This document shows, piece after piece, positions 30,157 to 37,901 of a DNA stretch of 64,000 nt; positions within the stretch are counted from its first letter, which is position 1; each line of letters opens with the position of its first letter. The translations under genes were made by a program, and so were the position numbers. A model generated the notes under the pieces. That model saw nothing but the letters and a program-made list of their open reading frames with translations, was not told the origin of the DNA and made no database searches. The DNA is from UBA2357 sp002344625 (GTDB taxonomy: Bacteria; Pseudomonadota; Gammaproteobacteria; Burkholderiales; Rhodocyclaceae): positions 1 to 64,000 of the forward strand of contig CALKIH010000041.1 of assembly GCA_937995335.1 (NCBI GenBank), written 5' to 3'.

Positions 30157-31910
30157 ATGTTCCCCCGCGGCGTCTCGCGCCTCTCGGCGTTTCCGCCGGC
30201 CACCTGCAGCGGCACCAGCGGGGCATCGGGCGCGACCCCGAGCGCCCGCAGCGCGCCTTCGGTCACACGCGCGAACACCGGCGCTGCGACGGTCCCGCCG
30301 TAATGCTTGCCGGCCGTGGGTTCGTCGATCATCACCGCGACGACGATGCGCGGGTCGGACGCCGGCGCGAAGCCGACGAACGAGGAGATGTACTTGTTGG
30401 TGTACCGCCCGCCTTCGAGCTTGTGGGCGGTGCCGGTCTTGCCGGCCACCCGGTAGCCGGGCACCTGCGCTTTCGGCGCCGTGCCGCCCGGGCCGGTCGC
30501 GAGTTCGAGAATCTCGCGCATCTTGAGCGCGGTCGGGACCGAAAAGACCCGCTTTGCGCCCACCGGGGCCGCACTCACGCGGGTCAGCGAAAGGGGCAGC
30601 AACTCGCCATCGCGGGCGAAGGCCAGATAGGCATGGGCCATCTGCATCAGGCTCGCCGAGATGCCGTGTCCGAACGACATGGTCGCCTGCTCGATCGGCT
30701 TCCAGGTCTTGGCGGCACGCAGACGCCCCCCCGCCTCGCCCGGGAATCCCAGCCTGAGTGGCGCGCCGAATCCCAGCGAGTCGAACATCCGCCACATTTC
30801 CTCCGGCGCGAAGTGTTGTGCCATCTTCACCGTGCCGACGTTCGAAGACTTCTGGATGATCTGCGCCACCGTGAGCGGACCATGCCGCTTGGTGTCCGAG
30901 ATCGTGGCGCGCCCGATCGTGATGCGGCCCGGGTCGGTGTTGATCACCGTTTCGGCCTTGACGAAGCCGCGCTCCAATGCCAGCGCCGCGATGAACGGTT
31001 TCATCGTCGAGCCGGGCTCGTATATATCGGTCAGCACCCGGTTGCGCAACTGCGCACCGCTCAGGTTGGCGCGGTTGTTCGGGTTGAAGGTCGGCGCATT
31101 GACCAGTGCCAGCACCTCGCCGGTGCGCACGTCGAGCACCACGATCGCACCCGCCTTGGCCTTGTGGGTCTCGATCGCCTGCTGCAGCGCGGTATAGGAG
31201 AGGTATTGCAGCTTCGCATCGATCGCCAGCGCCACGTCCTGGCCATCGCGCGGCGCACGGATCGACTCGACGTCCTCGACGATCTGGCCGCGCCGGTCGC
31301 GAATGACGCGGCGCGAACCCGGCTGGCCGGCAAGATCCTGCTCGAACGCAAGCTCGACGCCCTCCTGGCCCCTGTCGTCCACGCCGGTGAAGCCGAGCAC
31401 ATGCGCCATCACCTCGCCGCTCGGGTAGTAGCGGCGATACTCGCGCTGCTGGTGAATGCCGGGCAGTTTGAGTTCCGCGATCCTGCGCGCGATGTCGGGC
31501 GAAAGCTGGCGCTTGAGATAGACGAAATCACCCTGCGTCGCCAGCCGGCGACTGACCTCGACCACCTCCATCTCGAGCAAGGCGGCCAACTGACGCGTAT
31601 CCGACGGCGACAACTTGGCGTCCGACGGAATCGCCCAGATCGAGCTCACCGGCGTGCTCACCGCCATGATATCGCCGTGGCGGTCGGTGATCCGGCCCCG
31701 TGTCGCGGGGATGTCGATCACCCGCGCATAACGCGATTCGCCCTTGGCTTTCAGGAAGTCGTTGTTGAAGCCCTGAAGATAGGCCGCGCGCGACACCAGC
31801 GTGATCGAGCCGAGCAACAAACCGAGCAACACCAGCCGGGGACGCCAGGCGGGCAGGCCCTTCTCGAGCAAGGGGTTGTGATTGAAGGTCACCGCACCGG
31901 GTTTTTTCAT
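30153..31910 (-). CDS. ftsI: Septal peptidoglycan transpeptidase FtsI (PBP3)
   Basis: FtsI is the class B penicillin-binding protein that crosslinks septal wall with FtsW. The 585-residue product has a short cytoplasmic N-terminus, one transmembrane helix (about residues 25-45), the dimerisation domain (RGRITDRHGDIMAVS), and the transpeptidase domain with S301-T-M-K304, S355-S-N357 and K491-T-G493. It overlaps ftsL upstream and murE downstream by 4 bases each. Confidence 0.98.
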   Translation of the reverse strand: MKKPGAVTFNHNPLLEKGLPAWRPRLVLLGLLLGSITLVSRAAYLQGFNNDFLKAKGESRYARVIDIPATRGRITDRHGDIMAVSTPVSSIWAIPSDAKLSPSDTRQLAALLEMEVVEVSRRLATQGDFVYLKRQLSPDIARRIAELKLPGIHQQREYRRYYPSGEVMAHVLGFTGVDDRGQEGVELAFEQDLAGQPGSRRVIRDRRGQIVEDVESIRAPRDGQDVALAIDAKLQYLSYTALQQAIETHKAKAGAIVVLDVRTGEVLALVNAPTFNPNNRANLSGAQLRNRVLTDIYEPGSTMKPFIAALALERGFVKAETVINTDPGRITIGRATISDTKRHGPLTVAQIIQKSSNVGTVKMAQHFAPEEMWRMFDSLGFGAPLRLGFPGEAGGRLRAAKTWKPIEQATMSFGHGISASLMQMAHAYLAFARDGELLPLSLTRVSAAPVGAKRVFSVPTALKMREILELATGPGGTAPKAQVPGYRVAGKTGTAHKLEGGRYTNKYISSFVGFAPASDPRIVVAVMIDEPTAGKHYGGTVAAPVFARVTEGALRALGVAPDAPLVPLQVAGGNAERRETPRGNM

Positions 31911-32173
31911 CTCACGCCCTCGATCACGATCGCCTGGCCGGGCCGCGGCTCACCGAGTTCGAGCCGGGTGCGCGCGATCCGCTCGATCCGGGCCAGCGTG
32001 GCCCAGGTACTTTGCTCGAGCTGCAACTGGCCCCATTCGACCTCGAGTTCATGCGTACGTGTTTGTTCGCGCTCGAGCGCCACGAAGATCTTGCGCGCCT
32101 GATGCTGCGACGCCACGACGCCGAGCGCGCTCGACACCACGATCATCAACATGAAAGCATCCATGCGGATCAT
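31907..32173 (-). CDS. ftsL: Cell division protein FtsL
   Basis: FtsL forms the FtsQLB complex that activates FtsWI. The 88-residue bitopic protein has an N-terminal transmembrane helix (FMLMIVVSSALGVVASQHQA, about residues 7-26) and a periplasmic coiled-coil segment (ALEREQTRTHELEVEWGQLQLEQ), ending with ARIERIARTRLELGEPRPGQ. Sequence conservation in this family is low, so the call rests on size, topology and its place between rsmH and ftsI, with 4-base overlaps on both sides. Confidence 0.94.
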   Translation of the reverse strand: MIRMDAFMLMIVVSSALGVVASQHQARKIFVALEREQTRTHELEVEWGQLQLEQSTWATLARIERIARTRLELGEPRPGQAIVIEGVR

Positions 32174-33108
32174 GCCGCCGCCCCCAAACGCTCGGCGACC
32201 CGCAGCACCGCGCTGCGGGCGCGTGGATTCGTCGCGACCTCGGCCGACGACGGGCGCACCGCGCGCCCGACCAGACGCAGCCGCGGCTGCGGCAACTGGT
32301 CGGCGCGCAAAGGCAGGCGAGCCGGCAGTTGCGGCGGGCGCGCCTCGTCACGCAGGTAGCGTTTCACGATTCGATCTTCGAGTGAATGAAAGCTGATCAC
32401 CGCGAGGCGCCCGCCGGACACCAGCCGGGCGACCGCCTTGGGCAGGACTAGCGCGAGCTCTTCGAGCTCTTGATTGATGTAAATCCGTAGAGCCTGAAAG
32501 CTCCGCGTCGCCGGGTGCTGACCCGGCTCGCGTGTACGGACGGCTTTTTCCACGATCTCGGCAAGTTGTCGAGTGGTTGCAACAAGCCCCCCTGTCCGAG
32601 CAGTTGCAATCGCCTTTGCAATCGCATGAGCAAACCGTTCTTCCCCATAATCCCTGAGTACCTCCGTAATATCCGCGACCGAAGCCTGCTCCAGCCACTG
32701 CGCCACCGTCTGCCCACGGGTGGGGTCCATCCTCATGTCGAGCGGCGCGTCGAAGCGAAAACTCATCCCCCGCCCGGCCTCGTCAAGCTGCGGTGACGAC
32801 ACCCCGAGATCGAACAACACCCCGTCCACCGCCTCGATACCCAACGCGTCGAGCACTTCGTCGAGCGCGCTGAAGGGCGCATGCACCAGTTCGAACCGGG
32901 TATCGCCGATGCCGCGCCCGACTTCGATCGCCGCCGGATCGCGATCGATTGCCACCAGCCGGCCGTGCTCGCCGAGCCGCGCCAGGATCGCGCGGCTGTG
33001 CCCCCCGCGGCCGAACGTGCCATCGACGTAGGTCCCGCCAGGCCGGATCGCCAACCCGTCGACCGCCTCGGCCAGCAAGACGCTGACATGCCCCGACGCA
33101 ACACTCAT
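32170..33108 (-). CDS. rsmH: 16S rRNA (cytosine-1402-N4)-methyltransferase RsmH
   Basis: RsmH (MraW) methylates N4 of C1402 in 16S rRNA. The 312-residue protein has HVSVLLAEAVDGL at the start, the SAM-binding motif YVDGTFGRGGHSRAIL, LFDLGVSSPQLDEAGRGMSF and the C-terminal VISFHSLEDRIVKRYLRD block. ATG 33108 overlaps the mraZ stop by 4 bases; the frame runs on to 33399 only inside mraZ. It overlaps ftsL by 4 bases. Confidence 0.97.
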   Translation of the reverse strand: MSVASGHVSVLLAEAVDGLAIRPGGTYVDGTFGRGGHSRAILARLGEHGRLVAIDRDPAAIEVGRGIGDTRFELVHAPFSALDEVLDALGIEAVDGVLFDLGVSSPQLDEAGRGMSFRFDAPLDMRMDPTRGQTVAQWLEQASVADITEVLRDYGEERFAHAIAKAIATARTGGLVATTRQLAEIVEKAVRTREPGQHPATRSFQALRIYINQELEELALVLPKAVARLVSGGRLAVISFHSLEDRIVKRYLRDEARPPQLPARLPLRADQLPQPRLRLVGRAVRPSSAEVATNPRARSAVLRVAERLGAAA

Positions 33109-33548
33109 AGCGCGAGACTCTCGAAACCCGGCGGCAACGCGTCGCTGTCGAGCGCAAGCATCGCTTCCTGCTGCTTCTGCCAGCCCGCATCCGACCACAA
33201 CTCGAAGTGCGAACCCTGTCCGACCAGCCACAGCTGCTTGTCCAGCCCGGCCCATTGGCGCAGCGACGGCGCGACCAGCACGCGGCCCGCGGCATCGAGC
33301 TCCTCGGACTGGGCAAAACCCACGAGCAGGCGCTTGAGCGTGGCAGTACGCGGATCCAGACCGGGCATGCCCGAAATCTGGGCGCTGATCGGCGCCCACG
33401 CGGCTTGCGGATACACGAGCAGACAGCGGTGCGGATGCGCCGTAATGACGAGCGGGGCACCGTCCGGGACGAGCGCATCCCGATGCCGCGCAGGAATCGC
33501 AATGCGACCCTTGGCATCAAGACTGAGCGCGACGGCACCCTGGAACAT
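33105..33548 (-). CDS. mraZ: Transcriptional regulator MraZ
   Basis: MraZ is a DNA-binding protein made of two AbrB-like swapped-hairpin domains; in E. coli it represses its own dcw operon by binding phased GTGGG repeats. The 147-residue product has both halves: FQGAVALSLDAKGRIAIPARHRDAL and EELDAAGRVLVAPSLRQWAGL, each with the DxxGR motif. It is the first gene of the division cluster, and a matching operator lies 41-75 bases upstream of its ATG. Confidence 0.96.
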   Translation of the reverse strand: MFQGAVALSLDAKGRIAIPARHRDALVPDGAPLVITAHPHRCLLVYPQAAWAPISAQISGMPGLDPRTATLKRLLVGFAQSEELDAAGRVLVAPSLRQWAGLDKQLWLVGQGSHFELWSDAGWQKQQEAMLALDSDALPPGFESLAL

Positions 33549-33588
33549 GAACCCCCCTGAATTCTCGGTCGGAGCGAAGCGTCAGAGC

Positions 33589-33623
33589 GACACTTTTACC
33601 CACTTTTTTCCACTGACACCCAC
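33589..33623 (-). promoter_or_regulatory. MraZ operator: four direct repeats with 10-bp period
   Basis: On the minus strand GTGGG (33623-33619), GTGGA (33613-33609), GTGGG (33603-33599) and GTGTC (33593-33589) follow one another with exactly 10 bp between starts, each separated by 5 bases. This is the known architecture of MraZ sites (repeats on one face of the helix). The array begins inside the -10 hexamer and runs downstream, where a bound MraZ oligomer would block the promoter. Confidence 0.88.
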
Positions 33624-33650
33624 TCTAGTGCATAGATCAGACCCGGTCAA
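33622..33650 (-). promoter_or_regulatory. Pmra, promoter of the division and cell-wall cluster
   Basis: On the minus strand TTGACC (33650-33645) and TAGAGT (33627-33622) are spaced by 17 bases, a good sigma70-type promoter. The -10 abuts the MraZ repeats. From about 33651 to the 3' end of the RNase P RNA at 33875 I see only a short AGAAC/GTTCT inverted repeat and no gene. Confidence 0.72.
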
Positions 33651-33874
33651 GGCAGAGAACCGGGTTTTTCGTTCTGACACAATGACTTATGGAAAAACGG
33701 CCAAACTCAATAATCACTGGAAAATCAATACAGATAGCGCAGGTTCATGTCTCGCCGGATGAAGAGTGGCGATCGGGACGCGAAACGTGGGGAATGGTGG
33801 CGATGCGCAGCACGCCATGAGCGGAAAGCGCGTCATGGCGGCGAATCGAGCCGAAAACGATTGAAATCGAGCGG

Positions 33875-34250
33875 GAAGCTCGTCGATAAGCCGGGTTCTG
33901 TCGAGCAGCCCTGGCATGCCAGGGCTGCCGGGCAATCATTCCTCTGGGCGACGCGTTGCCGCGACGCTCAAGCAGCCTACCCGGGAGCAGCGCGAGCCAC
34001 GCTATCGCCCCCCTATTTGGCCTTGCCCCGGATGGGGTTTGCCGTGCCAGTCCTGTCGCCAGTCCTGCGGTGAGCTCTTACCTCACCGTTTCACCCTTAC
34101 CTGATCTTCCTGGCGGAAGCCATCGGCGGTCTGTTCTCTGTTGCACTTTCCGTCGCCTCGCGGCGCCCGGCTGTTAGCCGGCATCCTGCCCTGCGGGGCC
34201 CGGACTTTCCTCCACACGCCAAAGCGTGCAGCGATTGCCTGACGAACTTC
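33875..34250 (-). ncRNA. rnpB: RNase P RNA, bacterial class A
   Basis: This is the catalytic RNA of RNase P, which trims tRNA 5' ends. On the minus strand the terminal P1 helix pairs GAAGTTCGTC (5') with GACGAGCTTC (3'). The conserved core is evident: GAGGAAAGTCCGGGC near the 5' end, CAACAGAGAACA, GATCAGGTAAGGGTGAAA, GGCAAGGCCAAATAGG, and the 3' AGAACCCGGCTTATCG. The length of about 376 bases fits class A. Ends are set from the P1 pairing and may be off by a few bases. It lies upstream of mraZ on the same strand. Confidence 0.96.
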
Positions 34251-34258
34251 CCGGCGCG

Positions 34259-34264
34259 ATTATA
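34259..34264 (-). promoter_or_regulatory. -10 element of rnpB
   Basis: A perfect TATAAT on the minus strand ends 9 bases before the predicted 5' end of the RNase P RNA. The expected -35 region lies inside the 3' end of the lipoprotein gene (stop at 34274) and shows no strong hexamer. Confidence 0.65.
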
Positions 34265-34273
34265 CGCGCCCGC

Positions 34274-34693
34274 TCACTGGCCGGCGGCAATAAACACCGG
34301 CGCCCCTTCCTGCATGCTGAAGCGCCCCACCAGCGGCCCCGGCGGGGCAGCGGGGCTTTGCCAGTCTTGCACCAGGCAGCGCTCGGTGCTGGCCAGATAC
34401 CAGCGCCCGCCCTGATGCAGCGCCCACAGCCTGTCACCAGCCACGAAAACCTCCATGTCCGCCATGCGCGTGCCGCCGGGATGAATCCTGACCTTGCGCT
34501 GGCAATGCGGCAGCCGCGACACGACGATCGCCTGGTTCACCTCGTCGCTCCAGAAATAGGGCTGCTCGCGCGACAGGATCAGCGCATGCTGATTGGTATC
34601 GACCATATAGGCGGTCGCACTGTTTTCGCACCCGAGCAGCACTGGCACCACGAGCAGTCCCGCGACGGCCCGCCACACACACACAGCCTTCAT
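34274..34693 (-). CDS. Small predicted lipoprotein, function unknown
   Basis: The 139-residue product starts MKAVCVWRAVAGLLVVPVLLGC: a signal peptide with a lipobox (LLGC, Cys22), so it should be lipid-anchored. The mature part contains YMVDTNQHALILSREQPYFW and DRLWALHQGGRWYLAS, and has further cysteines (SRLPHCQRK, STERCLVQD) that may pair. I do not recognise a family. A GAGGAGG site precedes ATG 34693. It follows pyrC by 10 bases, so it is probably co-transcribed with it; its 3' end overlaps the rnpB promoter region. Confidence 0.7.
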   Translation of the reverse strand: MKAVCVWRAVAGLLVVPVLLGCENSATAYMVDTNQHALILSREQPYFWSDEVNQAIVVSRLPHCQRKVRIHPGGTRMADMEVFVAGDRLWALHQGGRWYLASTERCLVQDWQSPAAPPGPLVGRFSMQEGAPVFIAAGQ

Positions 34694-34703
34694 CGCCCCC
34701 TCC

Positions 34704-35738
34704 TCACGCAAGTTGCCACGCGACCTTCTCACCGGCACGCAAGGGCACGAGCGTCTCTCCGTCGGTAAAGCCGTAGCTCGCCGGCACGGTCCATTCGGCC
34801 TTTTTCAGGGTGATCCGCTCGGTATTGGGCGGCAAGCCGTAGAAAGCCGGGCCGTTGAGGCTCGCAAAGGCCTCGAGCCGCTCGAGTGCGCCCGCGGCCT
34901 CGAACACCTCGGCATACAGCTCGATACCGGCGTGCGCGGTATAACAGCCGGCACAGCCACATGCGTTTTCCTTGGCGCCGCGCGCATGCGGCGCCGAGTC
35001 GGTTCCGAGAAAGAACTTGGGGCTGCCCGAGGTCGCTGCCTGCACCAGCGCGACACGATGGGTTTCACGCTTGAGCACCGGCAGGCAGTAGTGGTGGGGC
35101 CGGATTCCGCCCGCGAACAGCGCGTTGCGATTCAGGAGCAGATGGTGCGCGGTGATGGTGGCGCCGATCTGCACGCCTGCCGACGACACGAAGTCGACCG
35201 CCTCCGACGTGGTGATGTGCTCGAAAACCACCCGCAGCTTCGGAAACCTCTCGACCAGCGGCGCGAGTACCCGTTCGATGAAAAGGCGCTCGCGATCGAA
35301 CAGGTCCACCTCGGCCGCCGTCACTTCGCCATGCACGCACAGCACCAGTCCGCGTGCCTCCATCCGCGCGAGTACCGGATGGATCCGCTCGACGGCGGTG
35401 ACGCCCGCATCGGAATTGGTGGTCGCGCCCGCAGGATAGAGCTTGGCGGCGACGACGATCCCGCTGTCGCATGCGCGATCGATCTCGTCGGGCGGCATGT
35501 TGTCGGTGAGATAGAGGCTCATCAGCGGCTCGAATCCGCGTTCGGGCGGCACTGCGGCCAGGATGCGCCGACGATATGCCAGCGCCGCCTCGGTGGTGGT
35601 CACCGGCGGCTTGAGATTGGGCATGATCAATGCGCGCCCGAAGCGCTCCGCGGTATGTGGCACAACCGCATCGAGCGCGGCCAGATCCCGCACATGGAGA
35701 TGCCAGTCGTCAGGGCGAATCAGCGTAATCGTCTGCAT
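34704..35738 (-). CDS. pyrC: Dihydroorotase PyrC
   Basis: PyrC cyclises carbamoyl-aspartate to dihydroorotate in pyrimidine synthesis. The 344-residue class II (E. coli-type) enzyme has the metal ligands DDWHLHVRD at the N-terminus, KLYPAGATTNSDAGV with the carboxylated lysine, LCVHGEVT, VFEHITT and FLGTDSAPHARGAKE with the catalytic Asp. ATG 35738 gives MQTITLIRPDDWHLH, the usual start; the frame continues upstream without homology. It is the first gene before the small lipoprotein. Confidence 0.97.
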   Translation of the reverse strand: MQTITLIRPDDWHLHVRDLAALDAVVPHTAERFGRALIMPNLKPPVTTTEAALAYRRRILAAVPPERGFEPLMSLYLTDNMPPDEIDRACDSGIVVAAKLYPAGATTNSDAGVTAVERIHPVLARMEARGLVLCVHGEVTAAEVDLFDRERLFIERVLAPLVERFPKLRVVFEHITTSEAVDFVSSAGVQIGATITAHHLLLNRNALFAGGIRPHHYCLPVLKRETHRVALVQAATSGSPKFFLGTDSAPHARGAKENACGCAGCYTAHAGIELYAEVFEAAGALERLEAFASLNGPAFYGLPPNTERITLKKAEWTVPASYGFTDGETLVPLRAGEKVAWQLA

Positions 35739-35779
35739 GCTTGGGCCGTCATGATCAATTGGGGAAGTATAGCGCCGGA

Positions 35780-36640
35780 TCACCCGCGCTTGAGTTCGAG
35801 CGCGCGCGCATACAGGGCGTTGCGCGCCTGCCCGGTGATTTCGGCGGCGAGCCGGGCGGCGGTTTTCAGCGGCAGCTCGGCGAGCAATAGATCCAGTACG
35901 CGCTCGGCTTCGGGGTCCAGCCCCTCGCGCGGCGGCGCCCCTTCTATCAGCAGGACGAACTCGCCGCGCGCATGGTTCGGATCGGAGGCCAGCCACGCGA
36001 CCGCCTCGCCCAGCGGCAGCCTGACCACCTGCTCATGCAGCTTGGTGAGCTCGCGCGCGATGACGATCGCACGTTCGGGTTCCAGCACCGCGGCGAGATC
36101 GGCGAGGGATTCGCCGATGCGGTGCGGCGATTCGTACATCACCAGCGTGGCCGTCTGCGCCCGCACGGCTTCGATCGCGGCACGCCGCGCGCCCGGCTTG
36201 GCTGGCAGAAAACCCACGAACAGGAAGCCCCCCTGATCGAAGCCGGCCACCGACAAGGCCGCGGTCGCGGCACTCGGCCCCGGCACCGGCACGACCCTGA
36301 AGCCGGCTCCGCGAACCCGCGCCACTGCGCGTGCGCCCGGATCCGAGATCGCCGGGGTGCCGGCATCGGTGATCAGCGCGACCGACTGCCCGCCACCGAG
36401 CCGCCGGATCACCTCGCCCGCCGCGGCCTGCTCGTTATGTTCGTGCAGCGCGATCAGCCGGGTGCGTACCCCGCAGGCATCGAGCAGGCGCTGGCTGTGG
36501 CGGGTATCCTCGGCGGCGATGACGTCGACCCGCTTGAGCACCTCGAGCGCACGCACCGTGATGTCGCCGAGATTTCCCAGCGGCGTGGCGACGACATACA
36601 ATGCCGGCATATCGACCAGCGGATTCGGACCGTCTGACAT
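35780..36640 (-). CDS. rsmI: 16S rRNA (cytidine-1402-2'-O)-methyltransferase RsmI
   Basis: RsmI methylates the 2'-OH of C1402 of 16S rRNA, the base that RsmH also modifies. The 286-residue SAM-dependent enzyme (tetrapyrrole-methylase fold) has LYVVATPLGNLGDITVRAL, VIAAEDTRHSQRLL, ALITDAGTPAISDPG and VPVPGPSAATAALSVAGF. ATG 36640 is the longest sensible start; it overlaps the opposite-strand yraN start by two bases. ATG 36610 (MPALYVV) is an alternative 10 codons in. Confidence 0.96.
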   Translation of the reverse strand: MSDGPNPLVDMPALYVVATPLGNLGDITVRALEVLKRVDVIAAEDTRHSQRLLDACGVRTRLIALHEHNEQAAAGEVIRRLGGGQSVALITDAGTPAISDPGARAVARVRGAGFRVVPVPGPSAATAALSVAGFDQGGFLFVGFLPAKPGARRAAIEAVRAQTATLVMYESPHRIGESLADLAAVLEPERAIVIARELTKLHEQVVRLPLGEAVAWLASDPNHARGEFVLLIEGAPPREGLDPEAERVLDLLLAELPLKTAARLAAEITGQARNALYARALELKRG

Positions 36641-37058
36641 GGCAAGAACACTCAACCGTGGGCAAGCCGCGATTGTCAGCCCCGGCCGCACGGCGGCGCA
36701 AGCCCGGGGTGAATCGGCCGAACGCCTCGCCGAAGCGCACCTGGCGCTGAACCGCGTCGTCACGCTTGCGCGCAATGTGCGCTGCCGTGGCGGCGAGGCG
36801 GATCTGGTGTGTCTCGATGCCGGCACCGTGGTGTTCGTCGAGGTACGCCTGCGCACATCGACCCGTTTCGGCGGCGCGGCCGAGAGCATCACGCCAAGAA
36901 AACAGCAACGCGTGATCCTGGCCGCGCGGTGGTGGCTGGCCGGTGCCGGACATCGCTATGCCGGGCACAACATCCGCTTCGACGCGATCCTGCTCGACAG
37001 CCTGGACGCAACCCGGATCGAGTGGGTACGCGCGGCGTTCGACGCACAAGCTTGGTAA
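36639..37058 (+). CDS. yraN: UPF0102 (YraN) nuclease-fold protein
   Basis: The 139-residue protein has the YraN core: ESAERLAEAHLALN, then GGEADLVCLDAGTVVFVEVRLR, the E-D-ExR arrangement of a restriction-endonuclease-like fold, then FGGAAESITPRKQQRVILAARWWL. The family is conserved but without a firmly known substrate. The N-terminus is some 15 residues longer than usual. Its ATG forms CATG with the rsmI start on the other strand, so there is no intergenic DNA between the divergent pair. The cluster rsmI, yraN, diaA, dolP is also found in E. coli, where lpoA lies between rsmI and yraN; lpoA is absent here. Confidence 0.9.
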   Translation: MARTLNRGQAAIVSPGRTAAQARGESAERLAEAHLALNRVVTLARNVRCRGGEADLVCLDAGTVVFVEVRLRTSTRFGGAAESITPRKQQRVILAARWWLAGAGHRYAGHNIRFDAILLDSLDATRIEWVRAAFDAQAW

Positions 37059-37191
37059 ATCGATGTAAGGCCGAATCGGATCGCCCGGGTCGGTCGTCAC
37101 TTCCAGCCCAACCCCCGCCCCGTCACAATCCCCACCGCTCCACAACGAGCGCCCGGTCCATCCCGGCCGCGACGGCCTGGGCGGATTTGAC

Positions 37192-37200
37192 TGCTAGAAT
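37192..37200 (+). promoter_or_regulatory. Extended -10 promoter before the SIS gene
   Basis: TG-C-TAGAAT (37192-37200) is an extended -10 motif about 100 bases before the SIS-domain ATG, within the 243-base gap after yraN. No -35 hexamer stands out. The rest of the gap shows nothing I can assign. Confidence 0.4.
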
Positions 37201-37301
37201 CTCGCGGCCCCGCGCAGCCTGGGGCCGTCGATACACGATTCGCAACAAGTCGATCATCACTTTCGGGTAGTCTTCGGACATGCCGTAGCCAGACCCCACT
37301 C

Positions 37302-37901
37302 ATGGACCTGATTCAACGCATTGCCGGACATTTTGAACAAAGCGCCAGAACCACGCTCGAATCGCTCGAACTCGTGACGGCGCCGATCGCGGGCGCGGTT
37401 GAAATCCTGACCGCGTGCCTGCTCAACAGCGGCAAGATACTGGTGTGTGGCGACGGCACCTCCGCTCCGGACGCCGCCGCATTCGCGGGCAGGCTGACCG
37501 ATCGATTCGAGCTGGAGCGCCCGCCACTGGCCGCCATCGCACTGGGTGGCACGCCAGGCTGCGAGCGCAGCGACACGGCGCTCACAGCCCCCGGGATACC
37601 CACGCTGGCCAAGCAACTGGCGGCGCTCGGCCACCCGGGCGACGCGCTGCTGGTGATCTGTAGCGACGGCGAATCGGCTGCGCTCGTGGCAACCATCGAC
37701 GCGGCGCACGAACGTGAAATCCGGGTCGTGGCCCTGACCGGGTCGGCCGGCGGCAAGGTTGGCGCAAGCCTCGCGGCGGAAGATGTTCAGATCTGCATTC
37801 CATCGGATCGCCTGGCGCGCGTTCAGGAAACGCACCGCCTGGTACTCAATTGCCTATGCGACGGCATCGATTGTTTACTACTAGGAGTCGAAGACCAATG
37901 A
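37302..37901 (+). CDS. diaA: DiaA-like SIS domain protein
   Basis: The 199-residue single-SIS protein aligns by eye with DiaA, the tetrameric DnaA-binding initiator protein, and more distantly with phosphoheptose isomerase GmhA. Blocks: LLNSGKILVCGDGTSAPDAAAFA (about residues 41-62), RFELERPPLAAIAL, LAALGHPGDALLVI, VALTGSAGGKVG and SDRLARVQETHRLVLNCLCDGID. The usual GNGTSA/GNGGSA loop reads GDGTSA (Asp51), and the usual ST-x-GNS loop reads CSDGES. Context (yraN before, BON lipoprotein after) favours DiaA. The stop overlaps the next ATG by 4 bases. Confidence 0.82.
   Translation: MDLIQRIAGHFEQSARTTLESLELVTAPIAGAVEILTACLLNSGKILVCGDGTSAPDAAAFAGRLTDRFELERPPLAAIALGGTPGCERSDTALTAPGIPTLAKQLAALGHPGDALLVICSDGESAALVATIDAAHEREIRVVALTGSAGGKVGASLAAEDVQICIPSDRLARVQETHRLVLNCLCDGIDCLLLGVEDQ

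Noticed and set aside
28645..30795. murE open frame extended to 716 codons
   Set aside because: The extension is out-of-frame ftsI sequence; GTG 30156 in a GTGA overlap gives normal MurE.
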